DNA of 64,000 bases from JBHPHA01 sp042569905. Its GTDB lineage: Bacteria; Patescibacteriota; Minisyncoccia; Moranbacterales; UBA9337. Made by a program: the position numbers and the translations under genes. Positions 8,399-18,600 of this stretch are shown here, in pieces (positions within the stretch are counted from its first letter, which is position 1; each line of letters starts with the position of its first letter). The DNA is taken from positions 10,149-74,148 of the forward strand of contig JBHPHA010000002.1 in assembly GCA_042569905.1 (NCBI GenBank). Direction: 5' to 3'. Below the pieces are notes generated by a model that was not told where the DNA came from, searched no databases, and saw only the letters and a program-made list of their open reading frames with translations.

Positions 8399-8812
8399 CT
8401 ACTCCTTTACAGAATCGCCTAAGGAAGCGGGGCTGAAGGTGGCAATGATTTTTCTAATCGAAGCCATCCTCTTCTCAGTTCCCTCAATTGAATCAGAAAA
8501 CATTTCTTCATATTCTTTTGCGGATTCTTTCGCCTCAATCACCCGCTGCTCCAAATCAGCAATTTCCTGAGCATTCATTTCACTAGTAAGCTTACCCTGC
8601 TTAATCAATGTCTCTTTTTCGATTGCCATTTTTCTCAGAAGAATCTCTCCTTCAGATAGAAATCTCGGATCGATATCCAAACAATCCAAAATGGATCCCA
8701 TAATCACATCAATTGAAGATATATCTTTCCCCTCAAGTTTTTCGAAAATATCTTCTAACTGCTCAATACCCAGAGAAATCTGTGGACTCTTTTTTTCTTC
8801 AAAAATACTCAT
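8399..8812 (-). CDS. Unknown acidic helical protein
   Basis: A 137-residue soluble protein, acidic and predicted helical, with a likely coiled coil in residues about 65-110 (NAQEIADLEQRVIEAKESAKE). No family recognised. The ATG at 8812 is preferred over a TTG six bases upstream because AGGGAG lies 7 nt before it. It has its own promoter (TTGACT, 17 bp, TAATTT at 8861-8889) and a terminator after the stop. Confidence 0.7.
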   Translation of the reverse strand: MSIFEEKKSPQISLGIEQLEDIFEKLEGKDISSIDVIMGSILDCLDIDPRFLSEGEILLRKMAIEKETLIKQGKLTSEMNAQEIADLEQRVIEAKESAKEYEEMFSDSIEGTEKRMASIRKIIATFSPASLGDSVKE

Positions 8813-8860
8813 GATCAACTCCCTTTCCTAAACTTTACAAACAACAGCGTCCTCTTATTG

Positions 8861-8889
8861 AAATTATCACCCCTACGACTAAAAGTCAA
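8861..8889 (-). promoter_or_regulatory. Promoter
   Basis: TTGACT, 17 bp, TAATTT on the minus strand, 49 bp above the ATG at 8812. Confidence 0.6.
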
Positions 8890-8918
8890 ATAACACACTA
8901 GCAATTCGCCATATAAAA

Positions 8919-8951
8919 AAATCCATCGAATATTATTCATTCGATGGATTT
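8919..8951 (-). terminator. Hairpin terminator
   Basis: Perfect 13-bp arms AAATCCATCGAAT and complement after the gene ending at 8976. Confidence 0.8.
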
Positions 8952-8975
8952 CATTTTGGCAGATAGTACTACTAT

Positions 8976-9734
8976 CTAATTAACGATACAAACCTTCCAA
9001 TCATTATTAATCACTAATTCGCCGAGTATTGCATTTTGAATAACCAATTCCCACATCACAAATGAGGTCAGGTGAAAACTAGTCAGCAGAAATAAGCCTT
9101 CGCGAACCTTTGCATTTTGATCAGAAAAACTGTATGCTTTGATTTTTTTAACATATCTCTCTATAACCGTTGAACAAGCCTTTTCGGCGTCAGTCATCTC
9201 CCGTATAATCTGAAGATTTTCTGGCAATTTCACATTAATTCTGTCAAATTTGCCTTCAGCTAGAACACTTAGGATATCCTCTACAAAACTACCTCGAAAC
9301 AATCCTTCGACGCCACCCACATCTTTTATTTCCAAGAAATCCTTAGAAGCTTTCTCGTCATTGGGATTACCCCAAATAAAGCCTTCAAATAATGCACCAC
9401 TTTCTTCCCCTGGAAACCTATGATAGTAAGAATTTCCCATGTGCTTATCGATAATCCCATGCCCATTTATCAATCTATTGATTTTTGGATAGTCACCGCT
9501 AGATTCGAGCATCATCATGAAAAGCGAATCACGTTTCATGTAAGAATACATCCCACTAATTTTAGTAAGTGCTTTCTCAAGAGCGCTCGCATTCCCAATA
9601 GGCGCTACATTGGGTGGAATAGCTGGAAATTGAAATTGATCATCATCTTGACCAAGCGTCATTGCGATATCCTCAATAATTGTATTTTGAAATACATTCC
9701 CAATTGTACCCAAATCCAGATCACACTTAGACAT
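8976..9734 (-). CDS. Unknown 252-residue protein
   Basis: No family recognised. It is a mixed soluble protein with a Pro-rich stretch near residues 35-48, a Met-rich segment (LFMMMLESSG near 72-81) and a hydrophobic C-terminal helix (about residues 216-242, LLTSFHLTSFVMWELVIQNAIL). AGGAGA lies 7 nt before the ATG. A promoter at 9804-9833 and a terminator at 8919-8951 make it a complete monocistronic unit of the accessory type. Confidence 0.7.
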   Translation of the reverse strand: MSKCDLDLGTIGNVFQNTIIEDIAMTLGQDDDQFQFPAIPPNVAPIGNASALEKALTKISGMYSYMKRDSLFMMMLESSGDYPKINRLINGHGIIDKHMGNSYYHRFPGEESGALFEGFIWGNPNDEKASKDFLEIKDVGGVEGLFRGSFVEDILSVLAEGKFDRINVKLPENLQIIREMTDAEKACSTVIERYVKKIKAYSFSDQNAKVREGLFLLTSFHLTSFVMWELVIQNAILGELVINNDWKVCIVN

Positions 9735-9803
9735 AGCTTGTCTCCTTTTTTTAAAAGAATAATAAAGAACTCTCTATCAGATAAGTATCACTACTTGCAC
9801 ATA

Positions 9804-9833
9804 AGTGTAGCGGAACTTAGATGAATATGTCAA
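9804..9833 (-). promoter_or_regulatory. Promoter
   Basis: TTGACA, 18 bp, TACACT on the minus strand before the gene starting at 9734. Confidence 0.6.
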
Positions 9834-9852
9834 GTTTTATCACTCGGATAAC

Positions 9853-9883
9853 AAAAACCATTCACACAAGGCAAATGGTTTTT
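9853..9883 (-). terminator. Hairpin terminator after lexA
   Basis: AAAAACCATT/AATGGTTTTT arms just below the lexA stop codon. Confidence 0.75.
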
Positions 9884-9900
9884 TTATTGAAAAGTATTTC

Positions 9901-10563
9901 TTACAAGCTTACATATTTCACTGGCAACACTCTCTTGTACACCCCAGCAATCACAAACGTGTCTGTTTCGTGAATGAAAATTGGTTGATGAGTACTGTTG
10001 CTTGATTTTGGAAAAAGACCAATTACACCCTTACTCACCTTTTTGAATCTCTTGATTGTTGCCATACCATTAATCACTGCTACAACAATTTTTCCCTCAA
10101 GAACATCTTGGTTATCATATTTTTCAAAAACCACATAATCACCATCATTGATATTTTCTTTATCCATAGAATCTCCCAAAGCTTTTACTGCAAAAAGTTT
10201 TGCTGGCTCTGATCTCCTAAAGAGACTTTTGGAAATCTGGAGGTATCCATCGACATTATCCTGAGCATACGCCAATGCCTCACCACAAGAAGCTAGTCCA
10301 TAAAGAGGTATGGAAAAAATGTTTCCCAAATTCGCATAACTCTCGTTTTCAATTAAATATATGCGCCTGTCCTCATCTCTCTTTATGATTTCTTTCCTCT
10401 CAAGGGCTTCAATGACCTGAGTCACTGATTTTAAGCTTTCAGATTGACCCTGAGTTTCAAGCTCTTTTTGTAGTCTGTAGCTTGTTGGATTCTCCTTGCT
10501 TTGCTCAATAAATCCCCTGATAGCCTCCAAAATGTTTTTCTGTTTTGTTGTTAACTTTTGCAT
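9901..10563 (-). CDS. lexA: LexA-type autoproteolytic repressor
   Basis: A 220-residue protein with an N-terminal winged-helix DNA-binding part (residues 1-70) and a C-terminal S24 peptidase domain. The catalytic serine is Ser132 (GDSM) and the lysine Lys171 (ATIKRF). The scissile bond is Cys93-Gly94 in GLASCGEA. Most LexA proteins have Ala-Gly, whereas Cys-Gly is used in UmuD, so self-cleavage is plausible. The DNA-binding part is not a close match to Gram-negative or Gram-positive LexA, so the operator cannot be predicted. It could be another S24-family repressor. A strong promoter lies upstream. No Shine-Dalgarno site precedes the ATG. Confidence 0.85.
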   Translation of the reverse strand: MQKLTTKQKNILEAIRGFIEQSKENPTSYRLQKELETQGQSESLKSVTQVIEALERKEIIKRDEDRRIYLIENESYANLGNIFSIPLYGLASCGEALAYAQDNVDGYLQISKSLFRRSEPAKLFAVKALGDSMDKENINDGDYVVFEKYDNQDVLEGKIVVAVINGMATIKRFKKVSKGVIGLFPKSSNSTHQPIFIHETDTFVIAGVYKRVLPVKYVSL

Positions 10564-10594
10564 ATTTTTTTAGTTAAAAATACCTTACAGTGTT

Positions 10595-10623
10595 ATTATA
10601 TCACTATATTATATCTCTGCCAA
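10595..10623 (-). promoter_or_regulatory. lexA promoter
   Basis: TTGGCA, 17 bp, TATAAT. An ATATAATA direct repeat spaced 13 bp covers the spacer and -10 and could be a binding site. Confidence 0.65.
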
Positions 10624-10649
10624 ATTTCTGCTTGTGGATAAATAAAAAA

Positions 10650-10673
10650 CGACCATCGATTTTTCGATAGTCG
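10650..10673 (-). terminator. Hairpin terminator
   Basis: CGACCATCGA/TCGATAGTCG arms (one mismatch), followed by TTTTTTA on the minus strand; ends the four-gene unit that starts at 11874. Confidence 0.7.
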
Positions 10674-10692
10674 CTATGGATCCCTTTACTAT

Positions 10693-10953
10693 TTAAGGCT
10701 CGTAACACAAATTACCCACATCCTCGTCGAATTGCCACCCCAGCGACGCCAACTTCTTCGTATCATCCTCAGAGATTCCGACTTCAACGAGATCATCTCC
10801 ATCCACAGAATGAGCATGGCCATCTGAAACTGCAGAAAGACTTTGTGAATCTGGGAGGTATCTTTTGATAATTACCAACCCTTCAAAATAACCGTCTCCA
10901 CTATAGAATCTTCGATTTTTACTCATAATTTCTTCGAATTTTTTCAAATTCAT
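10693..10953 (-). CDS. Unknown small acidic protein
   Basis: 86 residues, no family recognised, ending DEDVGNLCYEP. A perfect AGGAGG lies 5 nt before the ATG. It is the last gene of a tightly packed unit (11874 to 10693), 9 bp after its upstream neighbour, so it is probably co-translated with it. Confidence 0.7.
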   Translation of the reverse strand: MNLKKFEEIMSKNRRFYSGDGYFEGLVIIKRYLPDSQSLSAVSDGHAHSVDGDDLVEVGISEDDTKKLASLGWQFDEDVGNLCYEP

Positions 10954-10962
10954 CTTACCCTC

Positions 10963-11580
10963 CTAATTCTTGAATATATTCTCAAATGACTTCTTTGTAT
11001 GATCTGGAATGAGGCCTTCCTCCTCATGAGGCTCGAGCATTTCGACGGTTCCACCAAAATTGGCAACCTGTTTTTTGACCCATTCTAGGAAATAGACACC
11101 GGCTTCGTCGTCCTTCATATCCTGAGCCTCTAAAGTCAATTCACGGAAAGACTTTTTCACATAAGTCGACCTGAGATCTTGTATTAAATTTTTAATAAGA
11201 TCCTTTTTATTCGCAACGATCTCCTTGTTCAACTTGAAGCTTAAGACTTTTATAATAAAACATATGTCATCAATTTCATGACTCATGCCCAACCTCAGCC
11301 CTCTGATACCAAATACCGGCATTCCTTTGATATCAAAAACCCAATTACGCTTATGTATATCTTCTTCAATTTCTGCGTTAAACTTCTCCACATACAAATC
11401 AACGCGTACGCAATCACTTGGAGCTAATTTTTCTTCAAATTCCTCCAAGGAGGCGCGAGATGAATCTACATACAGACACAGAAAGTTTGAGTTATCTGGG
11501 TACGGATTCCCATAAGCCTCAAACCTATGACACCGACACCTATCAATTTTTTTATTACAGATTTCAATATTTCTTTTCAT
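10963..11580 (-). CDS. Unknown 205-residue protein
   Basis: No family recognised. It is a soluble charged protein with a Cys-rich start (CNKKIDRCRCHRF, residues 6-18) and a mostly helical C-terminal half. The ATG at 11580 is preferred over an upstream start at 11598 because AGGAG lies 6 nt before it. The stop codon of the preceding 46-residue gene also overlaps this start (ATGA), implying translational coupling. Third gene of the unit from the promoter at 11936-11964. Confidence 0.72.
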   Translation of the reverse strand: MKRNIEICNKKIDRCRCHRFEAYGNPYPDNSNFLCLYVDSSRASLEEFEEKLAPSDCVRVDLYVEKFNAEIEEDIHKRNWVFDIKGMPVFGIRGLRLGMSHEIDDICFIIKVLSFKLNKEIVANKKDLIKNLIQDLRSTYVKKSFRELTLEAQDMKDDEAGVYFLEWVKKQVANFGGTVEMLEPHEEEGLIPDHTKKSFENIFKN

Positions 11581-11717
11581 TTTTGACTCCTTTGACAAAA
11601 AACCGTTAAAAATAATTCTCTGCTACTAACGCCACAAAATGCAGCAAAAACTCTCCATAATTTACAAATGCCCACTACAGCAACTAACAACTGAATGTAT
11701 TCTGCTGGAATTTCCAT
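11577..11717 (-). CDS. Small membrane-type peptide, 46 residues
   Basis: An overlooked small gene. GGAGGG lies 4 nt before its ATG, which is only 1 nt past the previous stop. Its own TGA overlaps the next ATG. The sequence starts MEIPAEYIQLL and is hydrophobic in residues 7-30 (VAVVGICKLW), probably one membrane span. The overlaps on both sides and the ribosome binding site support translation. Function unknown. Confidence 0.65.
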   Translation of the reverse strand: MEIPAEYIQLLVAVVGICKLWRVFAAFCGVSSRELFLTVFCQRSQK

Positions 11718-11718
11718 T

Positions 11719-11874
11719 TCACCCTCCGCTAATCATTTTAGCGATATGCTTCCATAAAAATCTCAAAGGATTCATTCCTGAACCCTTTGAGATAAATTTT
11801 AATACCTCCCAAAATGTGCCCCCTAATAAAAACAAAACAAGCACAATCAACCAAGTCTCGGATTTACTCCACAT
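11719..11874 (-). CDS. Small membrane protein, 51 residues
   Basis: First gene of the unit. AGGAGG lies 5 nt before the ATG and a near-consensus promoter lies 62 bp upstream. The protein begins MWSKSETW and has one strong membrane span (residues about 8-20, LIVLVLFLLGG), then a basic amphipathic tail. Its coding DNA contains a 30-bp imperfect hairpin (11759-11791, arms CTCAAAGG and CCTTTGAG). Size and partner arrangement resemble a small membrane regulator or holin-like peptide, but this is only a guess. Confidence 0.65.
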   Translation of the reverse strand: MWSKSETWLIVLVLFLLGGTFWEVLKFISKGSGMNPLRFLWKHIAKMISGG

Positions 11875-11935
11875 TATTACCTCCTACTACTTATCAAATT
11901 GTCAATTAACCTTCCTTACATTTTACTAACAATTA

Positions 11936-11964
11936 ATATTAGCATAAATTAATATTTTTGTCAA
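11936..11964 (-). promoter_or_regulatory. Near-consensus promoter of the four-gene unit
   Basis: TTGACA, 17 bp, TAATAT, ending 3 bp from the rpoC terminator. Confidence 0.75.
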
Positions 11965-11966
11965 TC

Positions 11967-11997
11967 AAAAAACACCTCAATAAATCGAGGTGTTTTT
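11967..11997 (-). terminator. rpoC terminator
   Basis: ACACCTC/GAGGTGT stem flanked by A and T runs, 22 bp after the rpoC stop. Confidence 0.8.
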
Positions 11998-12019
11998 GTG
12001 TACAATTACGTTTTATTGA

Positions 12020-15000
12020 CTATTTCCTAAACCCACTTCCTGCTGGGATCAATCTACCAATAATAACATTTTCTTTTAGACCTTTAAGCTTGTCTTCTTT
12101 TCCTTCTACAGCAGCGTTAATCAAAACTCTAGCAGTTTCAATAAATGACGCAGCACTCAAGAAAGATTCAGTTGAAAGAGCAACCTTAGTGATTCCAAGA
12201 AGCACTGGACTTCCTTGTGATGGTTCTTTCTTAGCTTTAACCATATTCTCATTGGTTTCATCAAATTTAGATTTTTCAACAACATCACCAACCAAGAATC
12301 CTGTATCACCAGATGTTTCAATAGCAATTCTACTTAGCATCTGTCTAATGATAACTTCAATATGCTTATCATTAATTGCCTCACCTTGTGAAGCATAGAT
12401 TTCCTGAATTTCACGAACAATATATCTGTGAAGTTCATCTTGTCCCATTGTCTTATAAAGCTTCTTAAGATCAATATGTCCTTCAATAAGCTGAGAACCT
12501 TTAGCAACCAAATCTCCTTTTTCCACCTTCAACGAAGCGTTTATAGGAACTTGATACTCCTTAGTATTTTTCTTTTCCTCTGCCTCAATTGTAATTGTAA
12601 GATTTTTCTTCCCTTCACCTGTAATACTCTTAACTTTACCATCGATTTCAGAGATCAAAGCTTCACCCTTAGGAGGTCTTACTTCAAAGATTTCTTCAAC
12701 ACGAGGAAGACCTTGAGTAATATCAGACCCTGCAACACCCCCAATATGGAAGGTACGCATAGTAAGCTGTGTTCCTGGCTCACCAATCGCTTGAGCAGCC
12801 ACAACACCAACAGCCTCACCAATCTTCACTACTCCTCCTCTACCTAAATCTACTCCATAACATTTCTTACAAATTCCACTCTTTGACTTACAGCTAACAA
12901 CACTTCTGATTTTAACCTCCTTAATCTTAGCTTCTTCAATTTCTTGAGATTGTTCCTTTGTAACAAGCTCTCCTGCTTCAACAATTGTTTTCTTTGTTTT
13001 TGGATTTACGATTTTATCCAAAACTGTTCTACCAGCAACACGGCTAGCAAATGCTTGTCCAATTGCATCAGAATCTTCTTTATACAAGAAAGTTCCTTCT
13101 GTATCTCCACAATCCTCCTCACGAACGATAATATCTTGAGATACATCTACAAGTCTTCTAGTTAGATAACCAGCTGTAGCTGTTCTAAGAGCAGTATCAG
13201 CCATACCTTTACGAGCACCATGAGTAGACATGAAATACTCAAGCACATTCAAACCTTCTTTAAATGAACTCTTAACTGGAAGTTCAATCGTTTCACCACT
13301 AGCACCAGCCATAAGACCTCTCATACCCATCATCTGAACAACTACTGATTCGCTACCTCTAGCCTTAGAATAAACCATTGAATAAACAGGACCTTCCTTA
13401 TCTAAGCTCTCTCTTACAACCTCAGTAATTTGATTCTTAGCTTCATTCCAAATTTCAATAGATTTATTCTTCTTCTCCTCAGTAGTCAAGAGACCCATGT
13501 TAAACTGACTCGTTACTGTTTTAATCTTATCTTCTGAAGATTCAATCAAAGCCTTCTTTTCATCTGGAACAATAATGTCATCCATTCCCCAACTAATTCC
13601 TGATTGAGTTGCAGATTTGAACCCAAGAGACTTTACCTCATCCACGAAGTTAGCTGTTTCCTCTTGTCCTTTTGCTTCCAAGATATCAGAAACGATTTGC
13701 TTTAACTCCACCTTAGTCATCTCATTGTTATTGAATCTCATTTCCTCAGGAAGAACTTCATTAAAGATAACTCTTCCGGCTGAAGTTTCAATCAACTCAC
13801 CATTAAACTGAAGCTTGATTCTCTCGTTTACTTTAATAACGTTATTTTGATGAGCTAACATCACCTCGTCAATTGAACAAAAATACTTCGTAGCCTCTGG
13901 CGCAGTTGCTTTAATATGAGTTAGGTAATATATTCCCAAAACAATATCCAATGCAGGAGTTGTAATCGGCTCACCACTAGCGGGCTTTAAAAGATTCTTA
14001 GATGAAAGCATCATATTTGCACATTCATCATGAGCCTTCTTAGTCAAAGGAACATGAACCGCCATCTGATCACCATCGAAATCAGCATTAAACGCTGCAC
14101 ATACCATAGGATGAACTCGGATAGCTTTACCTTCAATCAGTTTCGGTTGAAAAGCTTGAATTGAAAGTCTATGCAGGGTTGGTGCACGATTAAGCATCAC
14201 GAAATGATCTCCGATAATATTATCTAGGATTTCATATGCTTCCTCAGCCTCAGCATCAACCATACGCCCAGCTGTTCTAACGTTATGAGCGTATTCTTTT
14301 TTGATAAGATTGTTTATAATAAAAGGTTTGAAAAGTTCAAGAGCCATTTTCTTTGGAAGACCTACTTGATTCAATTTCAATTGTGGACCAACAACGATTA
14401 CACTCCTACCTGAATAATCAACACGTTTACCAAGCAAATTCTGCCTGAAACGACCTTGCTTACCTTTCAACGAGTCAGCAAGTGATCTCAAAGGTCTCTT
14501 TTGACCAGTAGAAGCAGCAACTGAAGCTTGCCCTCTTCTCATACTATTATCAAATAGTGAATCAACAGCCTCTTGAAGCATTCTCTTTTCATTTCTTGTA
14601 ATAACTTCAGGAGCCCCAAGACTCATCAATTTCTTCAAACGATTGTTCCTGTTTATAATTCTCCTATAAAGATCATTAAGGTCAGAAGTAGCAAACCTAC
14701 CTCCATCTAAAGCAACCATTGGTCGAAGATCTGGTGGAATAACTGGAATTGCAGTTGGGAACATCCACTTAGGCTTTAATCCTGACATATCGAAACCTTG
14801 AAGAAGCTTAATTCTTCTTAGAACTTTTTTGTCATCAACTTTTCTATCAGAATCTAGATCGTCTTGAAGCTTCTTAATTTCAGCCTTAATATTCATCTCA
14901 TCAAGAACTTTTCTAACAGCCTCAGCTCCGATTCCAGCGCTGAAAACCTGACCAAACTTAGTTGAAAGATTGAAGTATCCAATCTCAGAAAGAATCTTAA

Positions 15001-15595
15001 AAGGTTTCAAGCTCTTTAATTCATCACTACTATTTCTATATTCAACATTCAAATCCTTCAGCATATCCTCTTTCTCTTCAGCATCTTCATCACTCTTCTT
15101 GATTTCTTTCTTCTTATTCTTATATTCATTCTCCAACTGATCCATCACTCTATTTTGCGCAGCTTCATCAACGCTAGTCACAAGATAAGCAGAGAAATAA
15201 ATAACCTTCTCAATGTCTTGGTAAGAAAGACCCAAAACTAAACCAACTTTAGAAGGAACACCTCTTAGGAACCAGATATGAGAAACTGGTACAGCTAATT
15301 CGATGTGACCCATTCTTTCACGTCTAACATTAGCACGAGTCACTTCAACTCCACACTTGTCACAAACGATTCCTTTATAACGAATTCTTTTATATTTTCC
15401 ACAATAACATTCCCAATCTTTTGATGGTCCAAATATTTTTTCACAGAATAAACCATCCTTTTCATATCGTTGAGTACGATAATTAATAGTTTCTGGTTTT
15501 GTAACCTCACCAGATGACCACTTCATGATATCCTCTGGGCTAGCCAATTTCAGACGAACACTGCTGAAGTCACTTACTCTAGTATTATTTTCCAT
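12020..15595 (-). CDS. rpoC: RNA polymerase subunit beta'
   Basis: The 1191-residue largest subunit of RNA polymerase. It has the N-terminal zinc site (CYCGKYKRIRYKGIVCDKCG), the active-site metal loop NADFDGDQMAVH, and the second zinc site (CKSKSGICKKCYG) in the C-terminal third. It also carries the bridge-helix and trigger-loop region (GLMAGASGETIELPVKSSFKEGL). It lacks large lineage insertions and is close to the compact bacterial length. It is co-transcribed with rpoB, 53 bp upstream. No Shine-Dalgarno site precedes the ATG. Confidence 0.98.
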   Translation of the reverse strand: MENNTRVSDFSSVRLKLASPEDIMKWSSGEVTKPETINYRTQRYEKDGLFCEKIFGPSKDWECYCGKYKRIRYKGIVCDKCGVEVTRANVRRERMGHIELAVPVSHIWFLRGVPSKVGLVLGLSYQDIEKVIYFSAYLVTSVDEAAQNRVMDQLENEYKNKKKEIKKSDEDAEEKEDMLKDLNVEYRNSSDELKSLKPFKILSEIGYFNLSTKFGQVFSAGIGAEAVRKVLDEMNIKAEIKKLQDDLDSDRKVDDKKVLRRIKLLQGFDMSGLKPKWMFPTAIPVIPPDLRPMVALDGGRFATSDLNDLYRRIINRNNRLKKLMSLGAPEVITRNEKRMLQEAVDSLFDNSMRRGQASVAASTGQKRPLRSLADSLKGKQGRFRQNLLGKRVDYSGRSVIVVGPQLKLNQVGLPKKMALELFKPFIINNLIKKEYAHNVRTAGRMVDAEAEEAYEILDNIIGDHFVMLNRAPTLHRLSIQAFQPKLIEGKAIRVHPMVCAAFNADFDGDQMAVHVPLTKKAHDECANMMLSSKNLLKPASGEPITTPALDIVLGIYYLTHIKATAPEATKYFCSIDEVMLAHQNNVIKVNERIKLQFNGELIETSAGRVIFNEVLPEEMRFNNNEMTKVELKQIVSDILEAKGQEETANFVDEVKSLGFKSATQSGISWGMDDIIVPDEKKALIESSEDKIKTVTSQFNMGLLTTEEKKNKSIEIWNEAKNQITEVVRESLDKEGPVYSMVYSKARGSESVVVQMMGMRGLMAGASGETIELPVKSSFKEGLNVLEYFMSTHGARKGMADTALRTATAGYLTRRLVDVSQDIIVREEDCGDTEGTFLYKEDSDAIGQAFASRVAGRTVLDKIVNPKTKKTIVEAGELVTKEQSQEIEEAKIKEVKIRSVVSCKSKSGICKKCYGVDLGRGGVVKIGEAVGVVAAQAIGEPGTQLTMRTFHIGGVAGSDITQGLPRVEEIFEVRPPKGEALISEIDGKVKSITGEGKKNLTITIEAEEKKNTKEYQVPINASLKVEKGDLVAKGSQLIEGHIDLKKLYKTMGQDELHRYIVREIQEIYASQGEAINDKHIEVIIRQMLSRIAIETSGDTGFLVGDVVEKSKFDETNENMVKAKKEPSQGSPVLLGITKVALSTESFLSAASFIETARVLINAAVEGKEDKLKGLKENVIIGRLIPAGSGFRK

Positions 15596-15648
15596 ATTTT
15601 TATAGTTAAGTTAAAAGCTTCAATTTAAATTAATTTTTCTTGTTAATT

Positions 15649-18600
15649 TTATTTATCAGTTGATTTTACCCCTCCTATTAAGTCAATATCTAGGCATAAA
15701 CCTTTCAACTCATTAACAAGTACATGGAATGATGCTGGAATATTTGGACTACTAATCGGTTCGCCCTTAATAATAGCTTCGTAAGCACCACTTCTACCTT
15801 TAATATCATCAGATTTAATAGTCAACATTTCTTGAAGAGTATAAGCTGCACCGTATCCTTCAAGTGCCCACACTTCCATCTCTCCAAATCTCTGTCCACC
15901 GAACTGAGCTTTACCTCCAAGAGGTTGCTGAGTAATCAAAGAGTATGGACCAATTGAACGCATATGCAATTTATCATCTACAAGATGGTTCAGTTTCAAA
16001 ATATACATAATTCCAACAGTTGACTCATTGTCAAACTTCTCACCAGTCTTACCATTAGTCAATCCAATCTTTCCATTTTCTGGTAAACCAGCTTTTTTCA
16101 ATTCAGCCTTAATATCAGTTTCTGAAACTCCATCCAATGCAGGAGTAGCAACATTATAACCTAATTTTGACGCTGCCCATCCAAGATGAGTTTCCAAAAT
16201 TTGACCAATATTCATACGACTAGCTACACCAAGTGGGTTCAAGATAACATCCACAGCAGTACCATCTGGAAGATGAGGCATATCCTCAACTGGTGCAATT
16301 CTTGAAATAACACCCTTATTACCATGACGACCAGCTAACTTATCTCCAACAGAGATTTTTCTAAGCTGTGCTATTGAAACTTGAATTTTTTGAATAACTC
16401 CAGTTGGAAGCTTATCACCTTGCTCTCTTGAGAAGATTCTAATGTCAACAACCTTACCATGTTCACCATGAGGAAGATAAAGTGATGAATCTTTAACATC
16501 TCTAGATTTTTCACCAAAAATAGCTCTAAGCAATCTTTCTTCAGCAGTCAAATCACCCTCACCCTTTGGAGTAATCTTTCCAACCATTATATCACCAGAA
16601 GCAACTTCTGCTCCGATTCTGATAATTCCAGTCTCATCAAGATTTTTCAATCTATCTTCACCGATATTTGGAATATCTCTTGTAATAACTTCCGGTCCAA
16701 GCTTTGTATCACGAACATCCATAGAGAAGTCCTCAATATGAATAGAGCTATATCTATCTTCTTGAAGAAGTCTTTCTGAAATGATAATCGCATCCTCAAA
16801 GTTATATCCATCCCAAGGGACAAATGATACTAGTACATTTTGCCCTAGCGCTAACTCTCCGTGATCAGTTGAAGCACCATCTGCAAGCATTTGACCCTTC
16901 TTAACTTTTTCACCTCTAGCAACACGAGGAACCTGATTCATACTAGTGAAAGCATTTGATCTTACGAAAGTTTGTAGTAAATATGTTCTCTTAAAGTATT
17001 TATTCTTAGATCCTGCTGGAGCTGTTTCTTTTACAATAACATGAGCTCCGTCAACCTCAATAACTTCACCACTATTCTTAGCAATCACAACCTGACCTGA
17101 ATCAGCAGCTGCTTTATCTTCGATACCAGTACCAACAACAGGAGCTTGTGGAATAACACAAGAAACTGCCTGACGTTGCATATTTGATCCCATCAATGCA
17201 CGGTTAGCATCATCATGTTCCAAGAAAGGAATCATTGATGTAGCAATTGAAATACATTGTTTCGCAGAAACATCTACGTAATCCAATGAATCAGCTTCAA
17301 TCATTTCTGGATGCCCTTTAACACGAGCCTCTACAGTTCCGTTTAAAATATTTCCATTCTCATCAATCTCAATTCCAGCATGAGCAATAATTTTTCTATC
17401 TTCAACAGTTGCATTTACAAACTCAGTTTCTCTTTCAACAAAAGGCACTATCTCAATAGTCTCTTCCTTCACTGCCTTTGCAACTGCCTTTGCTGATTTT
17501 TCATCAAGAATCTCACCACTCTTAGCAGCACCTTTGATATTTTCCTTTAGAATTCTACCAAACAATGCCTCAGCAGTAGCCTTAACTTCCTTTGTAACCT
17601 TCAAGTAAGGAGTCTCTAGGAAACCATACTCGTTAATCCTTGCGTAAGTAGCCATCTGTCCAACCAAACCAATGTTTGGACCTTCAGGAGTCTGTACTGG
17701 ACAAATTCTTCCATAATGAGAATGATGTACATCACGAACTTCAAATCCAGCTCTTTCTCTTGTAAGACCTCCAGGACCCATAGCACTAAACCTTCTTTTA
17801 TGTTCTAGCTCAGCTAAAGGATTTACTTGATCCATAAATTGTGAAAGCTGTGAACTAGAGAAGAATTCTTTAATAGAGGCTGCTACTGGTCTTGAATTGA
17901 TAATCTGTCCAGGAACTACAGTATTAACTTCACAAGTACTCATTCTGTCACGAATATTCTTAGACATTCTTGCCATACCAACCCTCAACTTGTTTTGCAC
18001 AAGCTCTCCAACTCCTCTAACACGCCTATTTCCCAAGTGATCAATATCATCAGCTTGAGCTTCAGGATCGTTATTTAACTTAATAATTTCTTTTATAACT
18101 AAAATAAGGTCTTCAGTATTCAAAATTCTGTTCTCCTCTTCGTTTGAACGTTCAACGCTCAATCTTTGATTTAACCTATATCGTCCAACTTTTCCAAAAT
18201 CATAACGATTAAAGTCAAAAAACATTGAATCAATCATTTGTTTTGCATTGTCTTCAGTAGCAAAATCTCCTGGTCTGATTCTTTTGTATACCTCTTTATA
18301 ACCTTCTCCTTGAGTTTTTGTAATATCTTTATTGATTGTTTCATCAATAAAATGAACATCTCCTAAGTCAACATCAGAAAACGCCTTTTTAATTTTTTCA
18401 TCTTCTATGTACCCAAAAGCACGCAGTAATGATGTTACTGGGATTTTTCTTTTTCTATCAATTTTTACTGAGATTACTCCGTCTAAATCTGTATCAATCT
18501 CAAGCCAAGCACCTCTATTAGGGATAATTTTTGCACCGAAAAGTTTCTTACCCTTTTGATAAGTTACAGTAAAGAAAACACCTGGGCTTCTGATAAGCTG

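Noticed and set aside
11639..11929. A 96-residue plus-strand ORF
   Set aside because: The opposite strand holds two small ORFs with strong ribosome sites and overlaps; the plus ORF has none.
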